A stretch of DNA of 56,184 nucleotides from positions 1 through 56,184 of the forward strand of contig JARVKB010000028.1 of NCBI GenBank assembly GCA_029775925.1, written 5' to 3'. The number at the start of each line of letters is the position of its first letter. The stretch's first letter is position 1. A program made the translations under genes and the position numbers. Below the pieces are notes generated by a model. That model worked only from the letters and a program-made list of their open reading frames with translations. It ran no database searches and was not told the origin of the DNA. This DNA is from Nitrososphaeria archaeon. Lineage in GTDB: Archaea > Thermoproteota > Nitrososphaeria > Nitrososphaerales > JACAEJ01. Below, piece by piece: positions 9,749 to 16,831 of this stretch.

Positions 9749-9773
9749 CACTCACCCCTCTTTTTCCATTGTA
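9749..9773 (-). promoter_or_regulatory. ORB-type origin recognition box 1
   Basis: Read on the minus strand the box is CAATGGAAAAAGAGGGGTG followed by AGTG. It matches the archaeal ORB plan (dyad part, A-rich spacer, G-string). The G-string overlaps the ribosome binding site of orc1. Confidence 0.75.
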
Positions 9774-9794
9774 GACCTATTAATAAAAAATAAT

Positions 9795-9816
9795 AGTTAT
9801 TTTGAATAAAATAACT
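9795..9816. repeat. Inverted repeat in AT-rich unwinding region
   Basis: AGTTATTTT, a four-base loop GAAT, then AAAATAACT: a perfect 9-bp dyad between ORB boxes 1 and 2. It lies in the most AT-rich part of the origin candidate. Confidence 0.6.
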
Positions 9817-9923
9817 CCTAGACCGTACTTGGTATACATAAATGATTTAATTATTAATGGATAAATGATTTTTAACTATTTTGTAAAATTGTTTTTATTG
9901 TTTATTACCATTCTTAGATGTTT

Positions 9924-9948
9924 TCTATTGGAAGAATAGGGGTGAGTG
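9924..9948 (+). promoter_or_regulatory. ORB-type origin recognition box 2
   Basis: TATTGGAAGAATAGGGGTG followed by AGTG on the plus strand, inverted relative to box 1 and about 150 bases from it. Over 19 positions it differs from box 1 at four. Confidence 0.72.
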
Positions 9949-9955
9949 GGTAAAA

Positions 9956-10363
9956 TCAACGTTGTATGTTTAATTGAGTTCTTCGATAAGACCAACCTTG
10001 GTTCATTCTATACCTTGTTAACAAACCTTTCTCTGTTAATCTTTGTAAATAAGTTGATATGACGCTTAATCTTATAGGTTGATTATACTCATCTTCATAA
10101 GCTTCTAAAATATCTGTGGAAGTGAAAGAACCTAAGGGGAACTTCTTTTCAATGAGGTTATAAAGGCGCCCAAAAGTTGTGTCTTTCGATGGGATGATTT
10201 TTGTAACATCGTTTTTATCACTTATAATCTCAACCATATCTATAATCTTGAGAACTTTATCTCGATGAATGTTCCCTTCCATATGTATTTTATATCTTCC
10301 CCCTTCTCCATCATCAAACTCTATCTTAATCTTTCGCTTGGCCAAGGCCCTTTTGTAAATCAA
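9956..10363 (-). CDS. Winged-helix protein encoded inside the origin
   Basis: I do not recognise the family by name. The C-terminal half (about residues 65-130) looks like a winged helix: FGRLYNLIEKKFPLGSFTST, then a recognition-helix stretch RLSVISTYLQRLTEKGLLTR and a wing QGWSYRR. The N-terminal part is a charged alpha/beta segment. It lies between ORB boxes 2 and 3, transcribed toward orc1. No ATG is near the start: the frame begins with TTG (10363) after AGGGATT, and TTG at 10345 is an alternative. A role in origin control or as a transcription regulator is inference from position only. Confidence 0.7.
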   Translation of the reverse strand: MIYKRALAKRKIKIEFDDGEGGRYKIHMEGNIHRDKVLKIIDMVEIISDKNDVTKIIPSKDTTFGRLYNLIEKKFPLGSFTSTDILEAYEDEYNQPIRLSVISTYLQRLTEKGLLTRYRMNQGWSYRRTQLNIQR

Positions 10364-10505
10364 AATCCCTGATTATAAAGTTAACTATGTGAATAAGTGA
10401 ACAAAGGGTCAAAATATAAATTACAATTTTATGAGATTTAATCGATCATTAACAAACATTCACAATGCACTAGAAAAAATCATTGATAAAACCCTCTTTG
10501 TTAAA

Positions 10506-10530
10506 TTCCAATGGAAATAAAGGGGTGTCA
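10506..10530 (+). promoter_or_regulatory. ORB-type origin recognition box 3
   Basis: The best match to the classical archaeal ORB: TTCCAATGGAAATAAAGGGG then TGTCA, with the TTCCA-TGGAA dyad and the G-string. An inverted AACAAAGAGGG-like half box ends just before it. It lies in the 272-base gap between the two winged-helix genes; the rest of that gap is AT-rich without other clear signals. Confidence 0.75.
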
Positions 10531-10635
10531 AACTCAGAATAACAAATCTTAGAGCAAAAATTTGGCTTAAAACTACCAAATCGTTGAAAAATTCGTTTAT
10601 TATTGATTTTCTTCACAATCGATTCACAAAGATGA

Positions 10636-11259
10636 TCATTCTGTTCTAATTAAACTCTCTCCCTTCTCGGTTATCTTATAAACGTAAGGCTTTTTCTGAT
10701 CCTCTCTTGTTACATAACCCAATTCGAACAATCTTTTCATCAATCTGGCTGTATGTTCTCTCGATTTGTTTATCTTTTGTTGAATTTGTTTTGGAGTCTG
10801 TTCTCCTTCCTTTAACAATTTGAGGACTAATTCTTCTGTCGGGCTTAACTCTTTTAGTTCTCCAGTTTTTTTAATAAAATTCTTTAGCTCAAACCTTTTA
10901 GATGGCTCTTCACTTTTACTCAGATCCTTTAATAGACCTTTGACTTCTTCTAAAATCCTTTCAGTATCTTGTACTCCCCGAGGTTTAACCTCCTCCTTCC
11001 CCTCTTTTCCTAATGCTTTGCTTAAATGATCAAGCTTTAATTCTAAAACGTCTAACCTGACTTGTTGGTCTAATATCTTTTGATCTTGTAAATCGAGCCT
11101 GTTGTTAAGCTCGGAAATAACCCCTTTTACTATCTCACTTGCCTCTTTTTGCTCTTTTGTAAACTTCCTAATTTCTGGTAAATAACGAAAGAGGACTATA
11201 ATTGATGTAAATATTGTGATACTTGCTATTGTGATTATCACGACATCTTCTAAAGCCAA
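10636..11259 (-). CDS. Membrane-anchored coiled-coil winged-helix protein
   Basis: Residues 5-25 (VVIITIASITIFTSIIVLF) form one transmembrane helix at the N terminus. Residues about 30-125 are charged and heptad-like, predicted coiled coil. Residues 138-207 form a MarR/ArsR-like winged helix: LSPTEELVLKLLKEGEQTPK, a recognition-like KSREHTARLMKRLFELGYVT and a wing ending KPYVYKITEKG. Start is TTG (11259) with no ribosome site, so possibly leaderless. It would hold a DNA-binding domain at the inner membrane face, and it lies right beside the candidate origin. Family name unknown to me; DNA tethering is inference. Confidence 0.75.
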   Translation of the reverse strand: MALEDVVIITIASITIFTSIIVLFRYLPEIRKFTKEQKEASEIVKGVISELNNRLDLQDQKILDQQVRLDVLELKLDHLSKALGKEGKEEVKPRGVQDTERILEEVKGLLKDLSKSEEPSKRFELKNFIKKTGELKELSPTEELVLKLLKEGEQTPKQIQQKINKSREHTARLMKRLFELGYVTREDQKKPYVYKITEKGESLIRTE

Positions 11260-11327
11260 ATCTGAGGAAAAATATCACAAGACATAAATAACCTTTTCTT
11301 TTTTCAAAATTCTAATGTTGCGTCATA

Positions 11328-11729
11328 TCACTTTCTTTTCTTCTTTGATAGCATATCTATTATTGTTTCTATTATCTCTTTAACTTCTTCTATTTTCTCT
11401 TTTGATTCTATGTTTTCAGCTTTTTTCAATATATTGCCTATGTGCAATATTTCAGCTGTTGCCTTATCATCGATTAAACCTAAGTATTGAAAAAGAATCA
11501 AATTATAAATAGTCCTTTTTATATTGGTTTCAGCCTGCCTTAGTGTGCGAATGAAAGCCCCTCCACTAACATTTTTCCTGTCTCTCATGGCTAACTTTTG
11601 TTTTAGCTTCATTTTCTCATCGGCTGTAGCATGTTCGATTAAATAAGTGTCGAGTTGTGCTTGAGTGAGAGAAGAATTCTCAAAGAGAAATTTAAGTATG
11701 GGTTCTTTATCTAATCTCGATCTTAGCAT
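11328..11729 (-). CDS. Conserved archaeal HTH-like protein, function unknown
   Basis: 133 residues, basic, all helical in appearance. The central part ATADEKMKLKQKL, then GGAFIRTLRQAETNIKRTIY and LILFQYLGLI, resembles a conserved archaeal helix-turn-helix family in which a basic helix precedes a hydrophobic one. The tail is a Lys/Glu coil ending KKKRK. ATG start after a weak AAGGT site, with a TATA-like TATAATATA immediately upstream. It is the last of three minus-strand DNA-binding-type genes near the origin. Confidence 0.7.
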   Translation of the reverse strand: MLRSRLDKEPILKFLFENSSLTQAQLDTYLIEHATADEKMKLKQKLAMRDRKNVSGGAFIRTLRQAETNIKRTIYNLILFQYLGLIDDKATAEILHIGNILKKAENIESKEKIEEVKEIIETIIDMLSKKKRK

Positions 11730-11824
11730 GTACCTTATATTATACGATTTTGTATAATTTTATCGGAATTATAATCTTAATTTGTTGCCCTAATTTCCCT
11801 AAAAATTGTGTAATATGATTTATT

Positions 11825-11856
11825 AATTTCAAATTTTATTAATAAAATTTGAAATT
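11825..11856. repeat. Perfect 32-bp palindrome
   Basis: Left arm AATTTCAAATTTTATT and right arm AATAAAATTTGAAATT are exact reverse complements with no spacer. It is in the 212-base AT-rich gap between the divergent HTH gene and the Elf1 gene. Candidate operator, cruciform or origin-associated element. Confidence 0.75.
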
Positions 11857-11941
11857 TTTCATGATTTATTGATTAATTATTAAATAATGCACCCTAAAAT
11901 AATATATTTAACAGTTTTTACAAATTAATGGAGAGCTCTGA

Positions 11942-12196
11942 TTGGGAAGAAGAAGACGCCGTACAATAAAAATATTGAAGAAAACCCTCCCTAAGGTCTA
12001 TGCTTGTCCTCGATGTGGTTTGATATCTATTAGGGTCTTTTTCAAAGAAAACAACTTAGCAAAGATAGTTTGTGGAAATTGTAATTTAAAATACGATTAC
12101 GCAACAGAAACAAAAAAACATCCAATAGATGTTTATAACGAATTCGTGGATAAATTTATGTCTGGGCAGGTTGTCTTAAATGATGGGAAGGGTTGA
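11942..12196 (+). CDS. Elf1-like transcription elongation factor, zinc ribbon
   Basis: Small zinc-ribbon factor related to eukaryotic Elf1, found in TACK and Asgard archaea. A basic N-terminus (MGRRRRRTIKILKKTLPKVY) leads into CPRC and CGNC pairs. TTG start with GGAG about 9 bases upstream. The 3' end overlaps the GGGP synthase gene by 17 bases, so translation may be coupled. 84 residues is normal for Elf1. Confidence 0.85.
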   Translation: MGRRRRRTIKILKKTLPKVYACPRCGLISIRVFFKENNLAKIVCGNCNLKYDYATETKKHPIDVYNEFVDKFMSGQVVLNDGKG

Positions 12197-12932
12197 GAGA
12201 TATATTAGGGAAGAAATATCTAAATACGGTACTATAGTGTTTGCTTTGATCGATTCAGAGGATCTATCTCCTGATGTTGCAAAAGATATCGCTCTTAAAG
12301 CTGAAGGCTGTGGTGTAAAGAGCATTTTAGTAGGCGGTTCAACAGCCATCGATCAGATCGAACTGGACAACATTGTAAAAACCATCAAAAAAACCATCAA
12401 AATCCCTGTGATATTGTTTCCTGGCAATGTGACGGGCATATCACCAAATGCTGATGCAATACTCTTTAGCTCCCTTATGAATTCAGAAAATCCATATTTT
12501 ATAACAGAAGCCCAAGCACTTGGTGCCATTCTTGTAAAAAAATACGGCTTAGAAAGCATTCCTATGGGGTACATTGTAATAGGGGATGGTGGGACTATAG
12601 GCTTCATAGGAAGGGCTAGAGGAATCCCTTCAAACAAACCAGAATTGGCAGCTATGTACGCTCTCGCAGCAGAATATATGGGGATGAGGTTTGTCTATTT
12701 AGAAGCAGGATCTGGTGTGACATCACATATATCATCATCTGTAGTGGCCAAGGTTAGGGAAGTCTTTAATGGTGTATTGATAGTGGGAGGAGGGATAAGA
12801 AATACACAAGACAGCATCGAAATCGCTAAAGCTGGTGCAGACATCATTGTCGTAGGCACTCTTTTGAGCGATAAAGATTTTGAATCCAAGATTAAAGAAA
12901 TGGTTGAAAGTATTAAGAATGTGAGGCAATAA
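12180..12932 (+). CDS. Geranylgeranylglyceryl phosphate synthase
   Basis: Joins geranylgeranyl diphosphate to sn-glycerol-1-phosphate, the first ether bond of archaeal lipids. A TIM barrel with VFALIDSEDL at strand 1, LFPGNVTGISPNADAILF, YLEAGSG and the phosphate-binding VGGGIRNTQDS and IVVGTLL loops, all typical of PcrB/GGGPS. 250 residues. Starts ATGATG (12180 or 12183) inside the Elf1 3' end. It acts directly after EgsA (3067-2018). Confidence 0.93.
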   Translation: MMGRVERYIREEISKYGTIVFALIDSEDLSPDVAKDIALKAEGCGVKSILVGGSTAIDQIELDNIVKTIKKTIKIPVILFPGNVTGISPNADAILFSSLMNSENPYFITEAQALGAILVKKYGLESIPMGYIVIGDGGTIGFIGRARGIPSNKPELAAMYALAAEYMGMRFVYLEAGSGVTSHISSSVVAKVREVFNGVLIVGGGIRNTQDSIEIAKAGADIIVVGTLLSDKDFESKIKEMVESIKNVRQ

Positions 12933-12933
12933 T

Positions 12934-13236
12934 ATGACTTGCTTTGAACGCTTCTTTTTAAGTTTGAAATACTGGCTCAATCTCCCAAAAGCTTATGACC
13001 GTTGGCCAGATTTCGAATCATCGTTTGATTCTGAAGAATACTTATTCTTAGAACTTAAAAACGAAAAAGCACTTTTACTAAACTGTGGAGATTGTGATGG
13101 TCCTTCAGACATCTTACATCCTACATGTGAAAAATGTGTTGAGTTTAGGGTTAAATATGCAGAGCGCGAAAAAAATGCACCCGATTCATGGCATCATTTA
13201 ATTCTCGCAAGAATTTATTCAAAGAGCGGTAAATGA
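12934..13236 (+). CDS. Small four-cysteine protein, unknown
   Basis: 100 residues, not recognised. It has CGDC and CEKC pairs (about residues 51-70) that could bind one zinc, with an aromatic-rich N-terminal helix (FERFFLSLKYWL). ATG one base after the GGGP synthase stop, with GAGG seven bases upstream, so it looks like a genuine third gene of the Elf1 operon. It precedes the PolD large subunit gene. Confidence 0.65.
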   Translation: MTCFERFFLSLKYWLNLPKAYDRWPDFESSFDSEEYLFLELKNEKALLLNCGDCDGPSDILHPTCEKCVEFRVKYAEREKNAPDSWHHLILARIYSKSGK

Positions 13237-13272
13237 TTTGTGACTTGTTGTGATTTATGTTAAATCACAAAT
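13236..13272. promoter_or_regulatory. Overlapping dyads upstream of PolD large subunit gene
   Basis: TTGTGATTTA-tgt-TAAATCACAA (13248-13270) is a perfect 10-bp dyad. A further half site ATTTGTGA (13236-13243) also pairs exactly with TCACAAAT (13265-13272). Three related TGTGA half sites 75-110 bases before the gene suggest an operator, or two alternative hairpins if transcribed. Confidence 0.5.
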
Positions 13273-13346
13273 TGCCTTGCCCGGTTTGAAAAAAGACTTA
13301 TGGAAATTCGATAAGGCTTTTATCCATTGATTTCAAAAGATGGCTT

Positions 13347-16300
13347 ATGGCAATAAACGATGAAGTCTTCGAACGGGTAAAGACCCTTGCACCTTTTCCC
13401 ATCGATTATATTAAATATAATGAAAAACTTTTGAAGCAGTTAAATCTACAATACGCTCTATCTTCAAAAGCCAGATTCATGGGGAAAGACCCAAGATCTG
13501 AAGTAGAGGCTAAAATAGCGTTCGACTTAGCAGAAAGAATAGAGCATCTGATACAAATCCCTGGGCTTGCCAAAAGACTCAGAGAACTTTTATTAACTCA
13601 TAATAAAGAACAAATAGCCCTAAAAATTGCAGAAGAGGTTGCCTTAGGAAAGTTCGGTTTTTTTGAAAAAGAAAAGGCCTTGGATTTTGGAGTAAGGATC
13701 GGTCTTGCTGTAGTGACAGATGGTGTTACAGTCGCTCCTATTCAAGGAATATCGTCTGTGAAGATCAAGAAGAACGATGACGGGACGAGCTATGCTGCCA
13801 TATATTTTGCTGGCCCTATCCGTTCTGCAGGAGGTACAGAGGCTGCTTTCACTCTCGTAATTGCAGATCACATCCGTAAGGTTTTAGGCCTTGACAAGTA
13901 TAGAGCGAATGCTTGGGGTCAAGACGAAGTAGGTCGTTTCATAGAAGAGCTTAGAATTTATGAAAGAGAAGTGGGTAATTTTCAATTTAAAGTAAGTGAT
14001 GATGATATTAAACGTGCAATTTTTTATCTGCCTGTTGAAATCGATGGGGTCGAGACCGACCCTGTTGAAATCGTCATTCATAGAGGCCTGAAAAGGATTT
14101 CAACAGATAGAGTAAGGGGCGGTGCTCTAAGAGTATTGAACGATGGTGTAATAGGCAGATCTAGAAAGTTATTAAAACTTGTTAACGATCTTAGAATTAA
14201 TGATTGGGACTGGTTAGCAGACCTTAGGAGTGGAAAACAAAACTTAGAGGAACATGTTGAGAGCACTCACTTTGAAGAAGTGATCTCAGGTAGGCCAGTT
14301 CTATCTTTCCCTAAAAAGATAGGTGGCTTTAGGTTAAGGTATGGGCGATGTTATAATACTGGCTTATCAACAATCGGTGTCCATCCTATTGTTTCTATAA
14401 TATTGGATTATCCCTTCGTCGTTGGCACACAAGTAAAATTAGACATCCCGAGTAAAGCTGCCACCATTGCTTTCGTAGACACGATAGAACCTCCTATAGT
14501 TAAATTGATAGATGAATCTGTAATCAGGATAGAAAGTATAGATCAAGCAAATAAGATTAAGGATAAAATTTCCAAAATTCTTTACTTAGGTGACGCTCTC
14601 GTTAGCTTTGGAGATTTCCTTGAAAATAATGTAAGATTAGTTCCATCCGGTTATGTAGAAGAATGGTGGGTTCAGGATTTAATTATTACAATAAGAGAGA
14701 AGTATGGTTCTATAAATGAATGTGCAAAATTTATTGGAATTAATAAAGATCGCTTAAATGATATAATAAACGATCCATTACGCATTTTTCCAAATGCTTA
14801 TGAGGCTTTTGAGATCAGTAGTAAAATCGGAATACCTCTCCATCCTCATCATCTCTTTTATTGGGATGTTGTATCTCCATCTGAAATAATCGCTCTAAGA
14901 CAGAGCCTGAATCTAATATCTGATAAGGATCAATATATGATAAGTGCACCTAAAAAACCTGAAATAAAATCAATATTAGAGAATATTGGCATACCTCATA
15001 GAATTACCAAAGATGAAATCATAATAGAAGGAGAAATCGCTTACTCTGTCATGAGGACTTTGGGCTTAACTTCTGGGATTAACTTAGTTACTGGTTGGAA
15101 AGATGTTAACGAACTTCTATCTCTATTCGCTCAAATACCAATTAAAAAGAAGTCATCCACATTCATGGGTTTACGCATAGGTAGGCCTGAAAAAGCGATG
15201 CCAAGAAAGATGAAACCTCCTGTACATTCGCTCTTCCCTGTAGGAATAAAAGGTGGTCCAAAAAGAGACATAATCTTAGCAGTAAAAGATGAATTTTTAA
15301 GCATTGAGATTGCCAACACAGTCTGTAATAAATGTGGCTCAACCTCCATAGGCATAAAATGTGATAAATGTGGCGGCGATGTTGTGATTATAAAGAAATG
15401 CCCTATTTGTGGTAGAGTCGTTGAGGGTGAGTTATGTTCTGTATGTAAAGTCAACGCCTTGCCCTACTCGAAGGTAAATTTTCCTATAAAGCAAGAGTTA
15501 AAGGAGGCTTTATCCAAAGTAAATTATAACCCTTCTCCTCCATTAAAAGGTGTTAAAGGCCTCATAAGTACGATTCGCATTCCAGAGCGATTAGAGAAGG
15601 GTATATTGCGTAAAAAATATGAATTATATGTTTATAAAGATGGTACTATAAGGTTTGATGCAACAAACGCTGTGATGACTCATTTTAAACCATCACAGAT
15701 AATCACTTCGATCGAAAAGCTAAAAGAGCTGGGCTATGAAAAAGACGTTTTTGGGAACCCGCTTAAATCTAATGATCAACTTTTGGCACTTTTTGTTCAA
15801 GATGTAATATTGCCTTTGGAAGCTGGTCAGCATCTATTAAAGGTATCAAAATTCATAGATGATTTATTAATCCATCTATATGATGAAAAGCCATACTATA
15901 ATGCAAATTCTATAGAGGATCTTATAGGGTGCCTTATCGTCGGGTTGGCCCCTCACACTTCAGTAGGAATAATAGGCAGAGTAATAGGCTTCACCAATTC
16001 CCAAGTTTGCTTTGCTCACCCATATTGGCATGCTGCAAAGAGAAGAGATTGTGATGGTGATAGCGACTCTATAATGCTTTTAATGGATATATTGTTAAAT
16101 TTCTCTAAAGAATTTTTGCCAGCCCAGATCGGAGGATTAATGGACGCTCCATTATTGATACAAAGTATCGTCATACCTAGTGAGGTTGATGAGCAAGCCC
16201 ATAATTTAGATGTGGCAGAAAACTATCCTATACTTTTTTACGAATCTTCGATAAGGAGCGAATCGCCTCAGAATCTCACCAAAGTTATAGATATAGTCAA

Positions 16301-16808
16301 GAATAGGTTAAAAAATGAGAACCAGTTTTATGATCTTGGCTTCACCCATGATACGAATACTATAAACATGGAAAGAAATAGAAGTACTTATTCAGTTTTA
16401 AAGTCTTTTTCTGAGAAGCTTGAGAATCAGATAGAACTTGCCCTGAAAATTAACGCAGTAGACCCTAACGAAGTTGTATCCTCTGTTTTAAAGACGCATA
16501 TTCTTCCAGATGTTGTTGGAAATATGAAGGCATACACATCTCAAAATTTCCGTTGTAAATCGTGTGGCGAGCAACATCGTCGCATCCCTTTGAAAGGAAA
16601 ATGCTTAAATTGTAATGGGGAATTGCAACCTACTGTTACTAGAGCATCGATAGAAAAATACCTGAACCTTGGGCTAAAATTATCAGAAAAGTTCAAAGTG
16701 AACGAATATGTGAGGAGCCGCTTTGAAATAGCATCCGAAGAACTTTCATCCTTGTTCGTTTCTAAAAAAGAAGAGACACAAGTCGAAATTACGGATTTCT
16801 TTGGTTGA
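13347..16808 (+). CDS. polC: DNA polymerase D large catalytic subunit DP2
   Basis: Catalytic subunit of PolD, with RNA-polymerase-like double-psi beta barrels. The catalytic loop is D901-C-D903-G-D905; D903 and D905 are the magnesium-binding pair. Zinc fingers are visible at about 659-705 (CNKCG, CDKCGG, CPICG, CSVC) and about 1070-1092 (CKSCG, CLNCNG). The last residues Q1145-VEITDFF form a PCNA-interacting PIP box. 1153 residues without an intein. A TTTTATCC TATA-like box sits about 28 bases before the ATG. Convergent with glyA. Confidence 0.96.
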   Translation: MAINDEVFERVKTLAPFPIDYIKYNEKLLKQLNLQYALSSKARFMGKDPRSEVEAKIAFDLAERIEHLIQIPGLAKRLRELLLTHNKEQIALKIAEEVALGKFGFFEKEKALDFGVRIGLAVVTDGVTVAPIQGISSVKIKKNDDGTSYAAIYFAGPIRSAGGTEAAFTLVIADHIRKVLGLDKYRANAWGQDEVGRFIEELRIYEREVGNFQFKVSDDDIKRAIFYLPVEIDGVETDPVEIVIHRGLKRISTDRVRGGALRVLNDGVIGRSRKLLKLVNDLRINDWDWLADLRSGKQNLEEHVESTHFEEVISGRPVLSFPKKIGGFRLRYGRCYNTGLSTIGVHPIVSIILDYPFVVGTQVKLDIPSKAATIAFVDTIEPPIVKLIDESVIRIESIDQANKIKDKISKILYLGDALVSFGDFLENNVRLVPSGYVEEWWVQDLIITIREKYGSINECAKFIGINKDRLNDIINDPLRIFPNAYEAFEISSKIGIPLHPHHLFYWDVVSPSEIIALRQSLNLISDKDQYMISAPKKPEIKSILENIGIPHRITKDEIIIEGEIAYSVMRTLGLTSGINLVTGWKDVNELLSLFAQIPIKKKSSTFMGLRIGRPEKAMPRKMKPPVHSLFPVGIKGGPKRDIILAVKDEFLSIEIANTVCNKCGSTSIGIKCDKCGGDVVIIKKCPICGRVVEGELCSVCKVNALPYSKVNFPIKQELKEALSKVNYNPSPPLKGVKGLISTIRIPERLEKGILRKKYELYVYKDGTIRFDATNAVMTHFKPSQIITSIEKLKELGYEKDVFGNPLKSNDQLLALFVQDVILPLEAGQHLLKVSKFIDDLLIHLYDEKPYYNANSIEDLIGCLIVGLAPHTSVGIIGRVIGFTNSQVCFAHPYWHAAKRRDCDGDSDSIMLLMDILLNFSKEFLPAQIGGLMDAPLLIQSIVIPSEVDEQAHNLDVAENYPILFYESSIRSESPQNLTKVIDIVKNRLKNENQFYDLGFTHDTNTINMERNRSTYSVLKSFSEKLENQIELALKINAVDPNEVVSSVLKTHILPDVVGNMKAYTSQNFRCKSCGEQHRRIPLKGKCLNCNGELQPTVTRASIEKYLNLGLKLSEKFKVNEYVRSRFEIASEELSSLFVSKKEETQVEITDFFG

Positions 16809-16818
16809 TAAATTAGTA

Positions 16819-16824
16819 TTTTTT
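16819..16824 (+). terminator. T-tract between convergent genes
   Basis: A run of six T just after the DP2 stop and before the glyA stop. Archaeal termination needs only a U-tract; no hairpin is evident. Confidence 0.3.
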
Positions 16825-16831
16825 CATATGC

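Larger units (their letters stand above)
9749..10530. other. Candidate chromosomal replication origin (oriC)
   Basis: The region is bounded by the orc1 start and the third ORB-type box and contains a small winged-helix gene. Three boxes share the core TGGAA(A/G)AN(A/N)AGGGGTG. The first two are inverted to each other and flank about 150 very AT-rich bases (9774-9923), a typical duplex unwinding element with a 9-bp inverted repeat at 9795-9816. Known archaeal origins have this form: ORB boxes beside a cdc6 gene, often near PolD genes. A weaker mini-ORB-like AGTGAACAAAGGGTC lies near 10396. Function is inferred from sequence and context. Confidence 0.78.

Noticed and set aside
10506-10530. Box 3 as a plain promoter element of the winged-helix gene
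   Set aside because: Its match to the ORB plan and to the other two boxes is better than to any TATA/BRE element.
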